Source: Paenibacillus sp. PK3_47
GTDB lineage: Bacteria > Bacillota > Bacilli > Paenibacillales > Paenibacillaceae
Reading direction: 5' to 3'
Assembly: GCF_023520895.1 (NCBI RefSeq)
Contig: NZ_CP026029.1
Span: forward strand, 5,704,001-5,768,000
Length of the DNA: 64,000 nucleotides
Shown: positions 50,956-60,009 of the stretch, piece after piece
How positions within the stretch are numbered: position 1 is the first letter of the stretch
Layout: each line of letters opens with the position of its first letter
Notes under the pieces: model-generated
The model's input: only the letters and a program-made list of their open reading frames with translations
Told to the model about the DNA's origin: nothing
The model's database searches: none
Position numbers and translations under genes: made by a program

Positions 50956-52599
50956 ATGAACGATGCTGGTCATCAGCAAATGCTTGATGTGGATAACCTC
51001 CAGGTATTCTACTTGCAAGAGGGGAAGCCGCAACCTGTCCTAAACTCCATTTCCTTCAAGCTTTGTAAAGGCGAGATTGTGTCATTGTTAGGAGAAAGCG
51101 GATCCGGAAAGTCAACCATTGCAAAAGCATTAACAGGATTACTTCCTCCTTCAGCGCAGCTTGCAGACGGTATAATGAAATTGAAAGATCATCCGCCAAT
51201 GCAGCTTTCCGCACCGTCCGGAGCATGGATTGATATTCGTGGGCGGGGGATTGCGATGCTGTTCCAGGATGCCCGTTTAGCGCTTAATCCGATGATGACG
51301 ATCAAAGATCATTTTTATGAAACGTTGAAGGTACATGGACTCGCAGGAGACAAACTAGAAAGTGCAGCAATTATCGAAGGGTGGCTATCCCGTCTTCATT
51401 TCAGTCATCCTTTCCAAATAATGAATGCCTATCCTCACGAGTTAAGCGGCGGCATGTGTCAGCGTATATGTTTGGCATTGACGTTATGTTTGCGACCGCA
51501 AGTTTTGATTGCCGATGAACCTACTTCAGCCCTCGATACCGTCAATCAGCGCGAGGTGCTTGAGTTGATACGAAATCTGCAGCAGGAGCTTGATTTGTCA
51601 GTGCTGCTTATTACACACGATATAGGTCTTGCACAGGCTATCAGTCACCGTACAATTGTGCTTCATAAGGGGAATATCGTTGAGGAGGGAGATACCGCAG
51701 ATTTACTTGCCAAGCCTCGCCATTCCTATACCCGTCGATTGCTCAATTCCCGCATGCTTGCTTCTTCTTCTGAGGACATTCCTTCTTCTGGCGAACCATT
51801 CGTACTGGAATTGAAGCAATTGGTCAAAGTTTTCGACCAGAGGCGGATCGTACTCGATAAGATTAATTTGCATGTCCGAAAAGGGGAAATCGTTGGTATC
51901 CTGGGACAGAGCGGCTGCGGTAAATCTACGCTTACCCGTTGTATGCTGGGGCTGGAGCCAGTAAATTCAGGTGCGATCCATCTTCTAGGCCGAAATATTA
52001 CATTTTTAAAGGGCAAGGAAAGGCGAAAGCTCGCCAGGCATATACAACTCGTCTTTCAGGATGCCAGAGCAAGCCTCAATCCGCATGAAAGTGCGCTTGA
52101 ACTTGTACAAGCTCCGCTCAAAACGTTTCGGATCGGAAGTCGGAAGGAGCGATTGGAGCATGCCCGTCATCTGTTGGACGAGGTAGGCATAACCGGATCT
52201 GCTCAGCATCGCAGGCCTCCGCAATTAAGCACGGGACAATGCCAGCGGATTGCAATTGCCAGAGCGTTGGCTTTACAGCCCGATGTTCTTGTTTGTGATG
52301 AAGCGGTATCAGCACTGGATATGAATGTACAGACCCAGATACTGGAATTGCTGCAGCGTCTTCATCAACAATTCGGTTTTTCCATGATTATGATTTCGCA
52401 TGATGTCCGTGTCCTGCGAGCCTTTTGTCACCAAATCGCAGTAATGCATGAAGGCAAGTTCATTGAAAGGTTGTCCGGAAAGGAGCTGTCATCCAGCGAG
52501 CATCCTCATACTTCGCTGCTTTTAAGATGCGCGGATGAATTAAGTGAACTGAGTGAGCGGAAGGCAACGAATAAGCATATGGAGGTCGTTCGATCTTGA
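50956..52599 (+). CDS. Fused double ABC ATPase (CntD-CntF-like)
   Basis: A 547-residue protein with two complete ATPase halves. The N-half has GESGSGKST, LSGGMCQR and VLIADEPTSALD; the C-half has GQSGCGKST, the altered signature LSTGQCQR, and VLVCDEAVSALD. In the first operon of this window, and in Staphylococcus, these are two separate proteins. The fusion fixes the heterodimer in one chain. The ATG follows AAAGGGGGAGG. The stop overlaps the start of the MFS gene. Confidence 0.92.
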   Translation: MNDAGHQQMLDVDNLQVFYLQEGKPQPVLNSISFKLCKGEIVSLLGESGSGKSTIAKALTGLLPPSAQLADGIMKLKDHPPMQLSAPSGAWIDIRGRGIAMLFQDARLALNPMMTIKDHFYETLKVHGLAGDKLESAAIIEGWLSRLHFSHPFQIMNAYPHELSGGMCQRICLALTLCLRPQVLIADEPTSALDTVNQREVLELIRNLQQELDLSVLLITHDIGLAQAISHRTIVLHKGNIVEEGDTADLLAKPRHSYTRRLLNSRMLASSSEDIPSSGEPFVLELKQLVKVFDQRRIVLDKINLHVRKGEIVGILGQSGCGKSTLTRCMLGLEPVNSGAIHLLGRNITFLKGKERRKLARHIQLVFQDARASLNPHESALELVQAPLKTFRIGSRKERLEHARHLLDEVGITGSAQHRRPPQLSTGQCQRIAIARALALQPDVLVCDEAVSALDMNVQTQILELLQRLHQQFGFSMIMISHDVRVLRAFCHQIAVMHEGKFIERLSGKELSSSEHPHTSLLLRCADELSELSERKATNKHMEVVRS

Positions 52600-53813
52600 G
52601 TCAATCACGGGTCACTTCTTGGCCATTTATTCGTCTCTATGCACTGGCGTTTCTGTTCTTCAGCGCCAATTCTATTCTGACCGTTATTATCCCTTTGCGA
52701 AGTGAAACATTAGGAGCCAGCAATTCGACAATCGGTTGGATTATGGGCGCTTATATGTTAACCTGTATGTTTTTTCGTCCTCTCGCGGGTCAAATTGTGC
52801 AGCGCTACGGAGCTACGAAGGTGCTGCGTATTTTATTGCTGGTGAACGGTTGTGCTTTATTGCTGTATCCTTTAACCGGTCTTATGGGATTTTTGGCTGC
52901 AAGACTGTTGCAAGGTGTATCTACCGCATTTTTTTCCATGTCATTGCAGATTGCTATCATAGACAGATTGTCAGATGAAGAGCGGTCGCAAGGGATTTCG
53001 CTGTATTCGTTGTTCACGTATATGCCGGGAATTATCGGTCCGGTTCTGGCGCTGGCCATTTGGGACCGGGGGGGATTAAATGCCTTCACCGTAGTAATGG
53101 TGGTCATAGCAGCAGGTACGGCGATGTTCGGATTTCTTACTCCGTCACATGCGGACGGTGAAGGAGACAATGAAGATGTCAAGCCACAGCCGCAAGCAGG
53201 GATGTGGTCTTCCTTCGGCCAACTGTTTACAGTTCCTCCTCTCTCATTATGTACATTGCTAATGCTTGGTGCATCTGTTGTATTTGGTGCTGTTTCAGTA
53301 TTCGTTCCGCTCTATGCTCATCAAATCCAATTCGGTAACGCAGGCGTCTATCTAATGATTCAGGCCGCGGTTATCGTCCTTGCACGCTTTTACTTGCGCA
53401 AGCGCATTCCTTCGGACGGCTACTGGCGTAAATCGTTTATTCAAACGGTGCTCTTGCTCGCTTTGTCGGCAGCATTGCTGCTCTCTTTAGCTTCTGCATT
53501 GGGACCGGTAACGTTCTATCCGGCAGCTGTCTTGATGGGCATTGCTCAAGCTATGCTATATCCGGCGCTTACTACTTATTTGACATTTGTATTGCCACAA
53601 GCTTCCCGAAATGTGCTGCTCGGCTTATTCATTGCCTCAGCTGACTTGGGCATTTCTCTTGGTGGTATGGCAATGGGTCCTGTAGCTGACCTTTTGTCCT
53701 ATTCCGGGATGTATGGCTTTTGCTGTATCCTCATTCTGATTCTTCTTGGGGTTGAGAAGGTTCTGCGGAGACACCTGAGCGTCCCGGGTGATAAGCTAGC
53801 CAAAATGGTTTAA
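52596..53813 (+). CDS. MFS exporter at the end of the zinc-type operon (CntE-like)
   Basis: A 405-residue MFS protein with about 12 membrane segments and the loop FRPLAGQIVQRYGATKVLR after the second. The start is TTG 52596, overlapping the ATPase stop, with GGAGGTCG upstream. In staphylopine and related operons an MFS protein of this position exports the freshly made metallophore. Here it is in the same Zur-controlled transcript as the importer. The export role is inferred from context. Confidence 0.85.
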   Translation: MSQSRVTSWPFIRLYALAFLFFSANSILTVIIPLRSETLGASNSTIGWIMGAYMLTCMFFRPLAGQIVQRYGATKVLRILLLVNGCALLLYPLTGLMGFLAARLLQGVSTAFFSMSLQIAIIDRLSDEERSQGISLYSLFTYMPGIIGPVLALAIWDRGGLNAFTVVMVVIAAGTAMFGFLTPSHADGEGDNEDVKPQPQAGMWSSFGQLFTVPPLSLCTLLMLGASVVFGAVSVFVPLYAHQIQFGNAGVYLMIQAAVIVLARFYLRKRIPSDGYWRKSFIQTVLLLALSAALLLSLASALGPVTFYPAAVLMGIAQAMLYPALTTYLTFVLPQASRNVLLGLFIASADLGISLGGMAMGPVADLLSYSGMYGFCCILILILLGVEKVLRRHLSVPGDKLAKMV

Positions 53814-53824
53814 AAGGATTGGAA

Positions 53825-53856
53825 CCGCCGGGTGACAGAGTCCCCGGCAATTTTTT
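53825..53856 (+). terminator. Terminator of the zinc-type operon
   Basis: GCCGGG pairs with CCCGGC around TGACAGAGTC, followed by AATTTTTT. Confidence 0.85.
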
Positions 53857-53978
53857 GCAGGTGTGGGTCAGGCAGGCTACAATAAAAAATACAGGTGCGT
53901 GTGGAAGCAGCCTAATAAAATGAATTGAAAAAAGCATTGAATTAAGTAACGGGTCCATGTTGATTTTCATGTACGCCC

Positions 53979-54025
53979 AAAACACCGCCCAAGGCCTTAG
54001 CCTACATGGCGGTGTTTTGTATTTT
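53979..54025 (-). terminator. Terminator of the sulfurtransferase gene
   Basis: AAAACACCGCC and GGCGGTGTTTT form a perfect stem, with runs of T on either strand. Confidence 0.85.
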
Positions 54026-54051
54026 ATAGACTGTACGCCCGTAACAAGATC

Positions 54052-54948
54052 CTATATTTCTCCCGTCGCCACCGGATTCTCCTCATACGAGATCCAGTCA
54101 CTCCAGCTCCCCGCATACAGCCGCACATTCTTGAACCCGGCCTTCTCCAGCGCCATTACATTCGGGCAGGCGGTCACGCCGGAGCCGCAGTAGACGATAA
54201 TCTCACGGTCCTTGTCCAGTGCGGCAAAATGTTCCGTAAGCTGTCCGGCGATTTTGTAGCTGCCGTCAGCATTCTGCGTATCTTTCCAGAAGTAGTTAAC
54301 TGCGCCGGGGATATGGCCGGCTTTCTTGTCCATCGTCTCGTTCTGACCCTGATAACGGTCATTCGAACGGGAATCGATGAGGACGGGAAGAGCAGGAGAG
54401 GAGTCGCCAGAAAGGTTATTATCGGCTACGGGATCAGCCACGGCATCCGCCAATCTCTCCGAAACCTCGCGAACCTCATCAACACCCGCCAGCATCTGCG
54501 GCTGCACGTTGGCCACAAAGGTGCTCGGCACCCGCACAGGCTGATGAGCGGTCACCGGATATTTTTCCGCTTTCCAGGTGCTGAAGCTGTCCTCCAGAAT
54601 GAATACCTGCTCATGTCCGAGATAGCGCAGCAGCCACCATAGCCGCGCAGCATTCATGCCGTTCTCGTTATCATAGGCCACAACCCGCGTCTCGTTGCTG
54701 ATTCCCAGCTTTGAGAGGCGTGCCGCCAGAACTTGCGGATCAGGCAGCGGGTGGCGCCCGCCATGCGCCCCGACAGGACCGGACAAGTCCTGCTCCAGAT
54801 CCAGATAGACAGCCCCCGGTATATGCTCCTCTTCATAGCTTTCCCGGCCGGCCTGGGGTTTACCGAGCGTGAACCGGCAATCTATGATCGTCTGCTCCGG
54901 TTCATAGAGTCTGGCCAGCAGCCAGCGTTTGGATACAGTTGCGTCCAT
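54052..54948 (-). CDS. 3-Mercaptopyruvate/thiosulfate sulfurtransferase
   Basis: About 298 residues in two rhodanese domains. The first (1-125) is inactive and holds HIPGAVYLDLEQDLS. The second carries the catalytic Cys in VYCGSGVTACP near residue 255; CGSGVTA loops are typical of mercaptopyruvate-type enzymes. A spacer of about 20 residues with ADPVADNN in the middle is longer than usual. I chose ATG 54948, with AAAGGATGG 8 nt upstream. The frame is open for 58 more codons, which overlap the anti-sigma gene and look non-coding. Confidence 0.9.
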   Translation of the reverse strand: MDATVSKRWLLARLYEPEQTIIDCRFTLGKPQAGRESYEEEHIPGAVYLDLEQDLSGPVGAHGGRHPLPDPQVLAARLSKLGISNETRVVAYDNENGMNAARLWWLLRYLGHEQVFILEDSFSTWKAEKYPVTAHQPVRVPSTFVANVQPQMLAGVDEVREVSERLADAVADPVADNNLSGDSSPALPVLIDSRSNDRYQGQNETMDKKAGHIPGAVNYFWKDTQNADGSYKIAGQLTEHFAALDKDREIIVYCGSGVTACPNVMALEKAGFKNVRLYAGSWSDWISYEENPVATGEI

Positions 54949-55052
54949 TAACGATCCCATCCTTTGCAAATTCAATATGAAGTTTATTATAGCGGAAAAA
55001 ATAGAATTCCGCAGAACCAGTTCCGCGCAGAGGGGAAGCACCAATGCAGCTT

Positions 55053-55751
55053 CTACCTTGATTCCACAAATTGAGCCTCGACCGCAGCTGTGGCCGGCGG
55101 CAGCTGTATTCCCTGCCTCCACAGCAGGACAGGATTGTCATTTTTCGGGCCAAAGTAGATGGCTTTAATCGCAATGGAAGGATCGGAGCGGTTCACATTT
55201 AACATTTCCAGGTCGATTCTGTCGTATCTGTTGCCGAGTCCAAGATCGGCGAATTTACGCGATTTAATCACAGGCCGCACAGGAGTAAGGTAGAAATTCC
55301 CGTCTTCCTCAAGCCTGCCATTAATCTGGTTCAGAACGTAACCGTCGGTTATTTTGACATGATAGGCGATTTTGCCGTTTTTAAGCTGGCTGATATCCGA
55401 AATCTGAATATTGCCCGAAGGAACCTTGATGATATTCCACCGGAATAACCCGGCATAGCCAAGCACAATTAAGCCGCACACTGCCGTAGCCAGAAGAAGG
55501 CCCTTCACAAAAGAACGGACCCGGGTGCGGTGCCAGTAGCCTTGGAAGCTGGACAAACCGCTGCTCTCCTGCTTATTTTTTTGCATAACCTCAAAGGGCA
55601 GAGGGTTCTCCTGCAGCTTGAGCAGGGCGGCGGTACATTTCCCGCAGGTGCCAAGGTGCTCCTCCACTGCTTTCCGGGCAGCTGTACTGCACACCTCATC
55701 ATGGTATAACGGCAACAGGTCCTCAACAATTTCACAGGACAGTTTGTTCAT
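55053..55751 (-). CDS. Anti-sigma factor with zinc-binding N-terminus
   Basis: A 232-residue membrane protein. The N-terminal 45 residues have the zinc anti-sigma motif His-x3-Cys-x2-Cys (HLGTCGKC) after a CEIVEDLLPLYHDEV segment. One membrane helix follows at about 82-103, and the outer part is about 125 residues without a known domain. It should hold the ECF sigma factor encoded upstream, with which it overlaps by 4 nt. Confidence 0.9.
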   Translation of the reverse strand: MNKLSCEIVEDLLPLYHDEVCSTAARKAVEEHLGTCGKCTAALLKLQENPLPFEVMQKNKQESSGLSSFQGYWHRTRVRSFVKGLLLATAVCGLIVLGYAGLFRWNIIKVPSGNIQISDISQLKNGKIAYHVKITDGYVLNQINGRLEEDGNFYLTPVRPVIKSRKFADLGLGNRYDRIDLEMLNVNRSDPSIAIKAIYFGPKNDNPVLLWRQGIQLPPATAAVEAQFVESR

Positions 55752-56239
55752 CGGTTTTCCTCCATTAACAAGTCTTGTATGATGTCTCTTGCGCGGTGAT
55801 AAGTGACTCTTGCCCAGCTCTCGGTCCTGCCGAAAACTTCACTGATATGGGCAAAGGACAGTTCGCCGAATACCCTCAGTGTAAAAACCTCTTTATAAGG
55901 CTCTTTCAGATTGTGCAGCAGCTTGTGGATCCTCAGCGCTTCGCTTTTATCTGCCAGGGTATGTTCAATTAAGCGGCTGCCGGACTGGACTATGGTCTCA
56001 TGATCATACTGTTCATAGCGCTGCTGCTTGTCCATATAAGTAAAATATGTATTTTTGGCGATTTGACAGAGCCAGACACTGATTTTACAATTGCCTTTGA
56101 ACTGGTTGATATTTTTTACTGCTTTCACGAACGTTTCCTGCGTGATCTCTTCTGCGATTGCTTTATCCCGGCTAAGAGACAACACAAACAAGTAGACATC
56201 CTGGAAATATTGCTTGTAGATTTGCTCTACATCAGCCAC
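55748..56239 (-). CDS. ECF sigma factor
   Basis: A 163-residue sigma-70 family protein with regions 2 and 4 only. Region 2 includes EEITQETFVKAVKNINQF, region 4 holds LRVFGELSFAHISEVFGRTESWARVTYHRAR. It starts at GTG 56239, with AAGGTGG 7 nt upstream. It forms a two-gene unit with the zinc anti-sigma factor. The regulon and signal are unknown. Confidence 0.93.
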   Translation of the reverse strand: MADVEQIYKQYFQDVYLFVLSLSRDKAIAEEITQETFVKAVKNINQFKGNCKISVWLCQIAKNTYFTYMDKQQRYEQYDHETIVQSGSRLIEHTLADKSEALRIHKLLHNLKEPYKEVFTLRVFGELSFAHISEVFGRTESWARVTYHRARDIIQDLLMEENR

Positions 56240-56321
56240 ATGTTCACCACCTTACATAGATAAGACACCCTTAGGGGAATTTCGTTACAAAAAAAGAAAG
56301 GGGCATAAGCCTACGGATACT

Positions 56322-57305
56322 ATTGTAAGCCGGAATTGGCCGGAATGGAGCGGAACGCTGCATAAGCGGAGCGGAGGGTGGAATAACACAACCTTCTTTG
56401 TGGAAAATAAAACGCGGCGCGCGGTGCTGCGGATCTATGACACGCATAAAGACAAGGATAAAATCCTGTTCGAGCATGCGGTGCTGGGACAGCTGGCGGC
56501 GCTGGATCTGCCGTTCCGCGTGCCGGCACCTGTCCGTGCTGCGGACGGAAATATAGTGGTAGAGCTTCCCGAGAAGGACGGGAAATTCGCCTGTTTATTC
56601 CAATATATTGAAGGGGATTCACCCGGGGACGAGGAAGCCGGCTTCTTTGGCTCGTTCGGTGAAGCGGCAGGTATTCTGTCTGCTGTCCTGGCAGAGGTGA
56701 ATCCCGGACAAGTCCCGGTGTACCGGCCGTATTATGAACTTAGGCAATCTTATCCGCTATGCAGTCCGGAGGCTGTCCGCGGCATCTGTCTGAATCCCCC
56801 GCAACCGTTCAAGGATCTTGAACAGGAGCTGGCGCTGCTCTATGAAGCCTATGAGCATATTGCCGGTTCCCTGGAGCAGCTGGCCGGACTGCCGCATCAG
56901 CTGGTGCATGGCGATTTGAATGGATCAAATTTGCTGGTGCACAGCTCTGACCGCCGGCAGGTAGCGGCGCTGCTTGACTTCGAGTTTTGTACCCGCGATG
57001 TGCGGGCGATGGAACCGGCGGTAATCTTGTCCGGACTGGTAGGGCATGCGGAGGAGCAAGCCGCGGTACAGGAATTTTGGCGGGGCTTCAGCGGAGTGAT
57101 CCGGCTCAGCGGCGCCGAAATAGAAGCCATTCCGGTCCTGATGCTGCTGCGCAAGGCCGATGTGTTCCTGCATTTCGTCAGCCGCTATCTCGAAGGGACA
57201 GATGAGGCAGATGTGCTGCGGGAGCAGACTGGACTGCTCGCAGGGGATCTGCGCCAGCTGTCCGCAAGCACAGCGCAAATGATGGACATTATTTGTTCAG
57301 AGTAG
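56322..57305 (+). CDS. Phosphotransferase (aminoglycoside/homoserine kinase II fold), start unclear
   Basis: About 300-330 residues with the APH kinase fold. The catalytic loop is LVHGDLNGSNLLVH near residue 180 of the ORF from 56400, followed by the metal-binding LLDFEF. Clear protein-like sequence (NWPEWSGTLHK, then GGWNNTTFFVENK) lies upstream of the first standard start, GTG 56400, and matches the nucleotide-binding strand of the family. That GTG has no ribosome binding site. The only upstream in-frame candidate is ATT at 56322, also without one. It may start at a rare ATT, be a broken copy, or hold an error. The phosphorylated substrate is unknown. Confidence 0.7.
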   Translation: MVSRNWPEWSGTLHKRSGGWNNTTFFVENKTRRAVLRIYDTHKDKDKILFEHAVLGQLAALDLPFRVPAPVRAADGNIVVELPEKDGKFACLFQYIEGDSPGDEEAGFFGSFGEAAGILSAVLAEVNPGQVPVYRPYYELRQSYPLCSPEAVRGICLNPPQPFKDLEQELALLYEAYEHIAGSLEQLAGLPHQLVHGDLNGSNLLVHSSDRRQVAALLDFEFCTRDVRAMEPAVILSGLVGHAEEQAAVQEFWRGFSGVIRLSGAEIEAIPVLMLLRKADVFLHFVSRYLEGTDEADVLREQTGLLAGDLRQLSASTAQMMDIICSE

Positions 57306-57321
57306 CTCATTCCGGAGTCGG

Positions 57322-57876
57322 TTACCCGGCCTGTTCACCGGCAGCCTGCATCAGCTGGTAGATCTTACGCGTTGTATTGACATTGCGGACGGTCATCTGC
57401 CGGTACAGCTTGGTACCGATAAGCTTCGTCATCCCGCTTTTAGTGATGTTCTCACGTTCGACTCCATACAAAATGGCTCCGGGTACATAGAGCAGGGTTC
57501 CGATTCCCGGCTTTAGCGGCAGTTCCTCCAGCACAGAAGGGGTATTAATCTCCTCCCAGAGGAACATCACATCGCTTTTCAGCTGATCATCATTGCTCCA
57601 GGATTCAGGCAGTGCCTCGACAACCGTACGGATTTCATCGATATTCCGGACCATCACTCTGATGTTCAGGCCAAAATCTCCGGCAATGGCCTGTTCGAGC
57701 AGCTCCGGCAGCTCTTCCTGGTCATGACTGTCACTCGCAAAAATAATATTTCCTGAATTGATATAGGTTGTAACCGAGGCCAGTCCGGCCTGTTCAAATG
57801 TTTCTTTGAGCAGCTTCATGCTGATTTTGTTGTTTCCGCCCACATTTATGCCCCTTAATAAAGCCACGTAGATCAT
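57322..57876 (-). CDS. DUF1697 family protein
   Basis: A 184-residue protein matching DUF1697: the start MIYVALLRGINVGGNNKISM, TYINSGNIIFAS, and a C-terminal RNVNTTRKIYQL are the family hallmarks. It is cytoplasmic, with no known reaction. The ATG at 57876 is preceded by GCAGGGATG. It is convergent with the phosphotransferase gene 17 nt away. Confidence 0.9.
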   Translation of the reverse strand: MIYVALLRGINVGGNNKISMKLLKETFEQAGLASVTTYINSGNIIFASDSHDQEELPELLEQAIAGDFGLNIRVMVRNIDEIRTVVEALPESWSNDDQLKSDVMFLWEEINTPSVLEELPLKPGIGTLLYVPGAILYGVERENITKSGMTKLIGTKLYRQMTVRNVNTTRKIYQLMQAAGEQAG

Positions 57877-58072
57877 TTTGCATCCCTGCTTTCCTGCGTA
57901 TTGCTTACATTATAGAACCCGTTAAAACCGATAACAAACGTAAGCGGGAATTATTTCTGCATTTTATTTGGGTATATATTGGTAGTAATACATATTTCCG
58001 CATGGAGCGGAGACAAGGCATGAGCCAGGAGTAAACCGGCAAAAACTTCCGGAAGATATGGAGTGAAAAGGG

Positions 58073-59143
58073 ATGTACAAATTGAAAAGTATAGGCAATT
58101 TTGCGGCCATGCCGGCTGAGGCCATTCCTATTTATGAAGGGAATGTGCAGGCGGTGCAGAATTTGCTTGCAGAAGGCTGGGAGGTCAATTCTGAAATCAC
58201 GCTCAGCAAACACAGCAGAGTTACCCCTCTGGAGCTGGCACTGATCAGGGATGATCTGGAGATGGTAAAGCTGCTTGTGGAGCATGGCGCAGAATTGAAC
58301 AACTCAGAGAAACCCGCCTTTTTAACAGCTGCCCGGTACGGCTCGGAGAAGACAGTACGTTATATCCATAGTCAGGGTGCAGAAATGAACCGCATGAACC
58401 GTGTGAAATCTAATGCATTTCAGGAAGCGTATTATGGAGGAGGCAGGAATATTCCGCTCCTTTTGGAGCTTGGGCTGGATATCCGCCGGTATGGCGGCGA
58501 AACCTTGCGGTCCGCTGTCTCTGACCATAAGCTGAAGCTTGTACAGTATCTGCTCGACCAGGGAGTGGATGTTAATTACAACGAAGCTGATATGGTGTAC
58601 CCTTACCGGGCTACTCCGCTTACCGTTGCTGCCAGAAACAACAATTTGCCCATGGTCCAATATCTGATTGAACGCGGCGCAGATGTGACTATTGCCGAAC
58701 AAGACGGAGAGCGTGCCTATACGATCGCCGTTGCTGCTAAAAATATGCAAATGGCTGAACTTATCAAGGCGCAGGAGCCTGCTGATTTTCATGATCTGAA
58801 CAACAAGCTGCATGCCCTCCGGGCGTACAAGCTTCCGGCAGCACTGGTTTCTTTTCTGAAGGGAAAAGAACTGCGTTTAAATCTGCCCGGGAATGAATAT
58901 GAAGTAGGTTACATTGATTTCTTCACACTCACAGATACTATTGAAATGAAAGCTGGAAGGTCGAAACTGCTGCGGCTTTCGGCAGTGGTGGATAACTACA
59001 GTGATCTGCTAATTGTGTGGCATCCGGGCTCACAAAAAATCGGCTGCTATGATGTGGAACATCAGGAATATCATCCATTGGCTAAATTCAAAGATTTTAT
59101 TGCTGACCCCGTTACTTATTTGGGAATGCTGCTTGAAGGCTGA
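58073..59143 (+). CDS. Ankyrin repeat protein
   Basis: A 356-residue cytoplasmic protein. Residues about 15-240 hold six to seven ankyrin repeats, clearest in TPLELALIRDDLEMVKLLVE, TLRSAVSDHKLKLVQYLLDQ and TPLTVAARNNNLPMVQYLIE. The C-terminal 110 residues have a strand-rich module ending SQKIGCYDVEHQEYHPLAKF, which resembles SMI1/KNR4-type immunity domains but only loosely. It has no signal peptide. Start ATG 58073, with GGAGTG upstream. Role unknown; protein binding is likely. Confidence 0.82.
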   Translation: MYKLKSIGNFAAMPAEAIPIYEGNVQAVQNLLAEGWEVNSEITLSKHSRVTPLELALIRDDLEMVKLLVEHGAELNNSEKPAFLTAARYGSEKTVRYIHSQGAEMNRMNRVKSNAFQEAYYGGGRNIPLLLELGLDIRRYGGETLRSAVSDHKLKLVQYLLDQGVDVNYNEADMVYPYRATPLTVAARNNNLPMVQYLIERGADVTIAEQDGERAYTIAVAAKNMQMAELIKAQEPADFHDLNNKLHALRAYKLPAALVSFLKGKELRLNLPGNEYEVGYIDFFTLTDTIEMKAGRSKLLRLSAVVDNYSDLLIVWHPGSQKIGCYDVEHQEYHPLAKFKDFIADPVTYLGMLLEG

Positions 59144-59182
59144 TACACGGACCTCTGAGGTGTCGTTTCCTTGTCCGTAAAC

Positions 59183-59211
59183 TTTACAAACAGTATCGGA
59201 ATAGATATAAT
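59183..59211 (+). promoter_or_regulatory. Promoter ahead of the Mrp operon
   Basis: TTTACA at 59183 and TATAAT at 59206 are separated by exactly 17 nt, giving a start point near 59218, about 25 nt before a hairpin. Confidence 0.65.
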
Positions 59212-59242
59212 TTATTTATAACATTTAAGGGTTTAGAACAAC

Positions 59243-59277
59243 AGAAAGGGGCCTAACGCCAGTAGGCTCCTTTTGTA
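59243..59277 (+). terminator. Hairpin in the Mrp leader (terminator or attenuator)
   Basis: AAAGGGGCCTA pairs with TAGGCTCCTTT, followed by TGTATTTC. It lies between the promoter and the USP-like gene, so it either ends the ankyrin transcript or attenuates the operon. Confidence 0.6.
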
Positions 59278-59301
59278 TTTCTTGCCCATGTTAACAGGAG
59301 G

Positions 59302-59937
59302 GTGAAGGTCATTCACAAGGAAAAGATTATGGTATGTGTTCATTATGGTCCGCACGGGGAGCGTTTAATCCGGCGTGGTGTCCAGCTGTCCGAGCTTATC
59401 GGAGCACCGCTGTATGTGCTCAATGTAGATAGTTCGGACAGTGATGAATACAATCAGAGTAAAGAAATGTTTATGACAGTATGGAAACGCCTGGCAGAGG
59501 AAGCAGGAGCAGAGTTTATGGTCCGCAAACGCCGGGGCCGCAAGACAACCGATGTTATTGTCGAAGCAGCAGAAGAGAAAGAGGTAACACAGATCATCAT
59601 CGGGCAATCCGCCCAGACGCTGTGGCAGGAGCTGACCAAACGTAACTTCGTCAATGAGCTGATCAGCAAGATGAATATGATGGATCTGCATGTTGTCGCT
59701 GTTCAGCGGATGCGCGCAGGACTGGAAGAAACCCATGAAGAGGGTGTAATTTCCTATCTGGTGAAAAATGGCGGCGTGTACGAGCTCAGCGATGAACCGG
59801 AAGGCCCTGACTCCATCAAAGGTAAATATTTTCACGAATTGCACACGGAATTTGAGAATGGCTTGTTCAGAATTGAGCAAGATGGTAAGGCGAGATATTT
59901 GCATATTTGTGAGGGCAGATTGACGGATCCTTTATAG
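59302..59937 (+). CDS. Universal-stress-like protein (KdpD USP type)
   Basis: About 200-211 residues. The N-terminal 130 resemble the USP domain of KdpD: KIMVCVHYGPHGERLIRRGV at the start, IIIGQSAQTLWQELTKRN near residue 100. The C-terminal 80 have no recognised fold. Start is uncertain: GTG 59302 touches AGGAGG, while ATG 59329 follows AAGGAAA at 8 nt. The KdpD family senses potassium or ionic stress. It stands 66 nt before mrpA, so a link to ion homeostasis is plausible. Confidence 0.75.
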   Translation: MKVIHKEKIMVCVHYGPHGERLIRRGVQLSELIGAPLYVLNVDSSDSDEYNQSKEMFMTVWKRLAEEAGAEFMVRKRRGRKTTDVIVEAAEEKEVTQIIIGQSAQTLWQELTKRNFVNELISKMNMMDLHVVAVQRMRAGLEETHEEGVISYLVKNGGVYELSDEPEGPDSIKGKYFHELHTEFENGLFRIEQDGKARYLHICEGRLTDPL

Positions 59938-60009
59938 CCGTCTTTGCCTATCAGAACTAAGTAACAATGTTCACAACTTAAAATCTAGAGTGGAAAAGGA
60001 GGCTTGCCT

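Noticed and set aside
59171..59190. Zur box in the Mrp promoter
   Set aside because: CCGTAAACTTTACAAA resembles the Zur palindrome at 22180 but loses the outer bases, and its TTTACA is fully explained as the -35 element.
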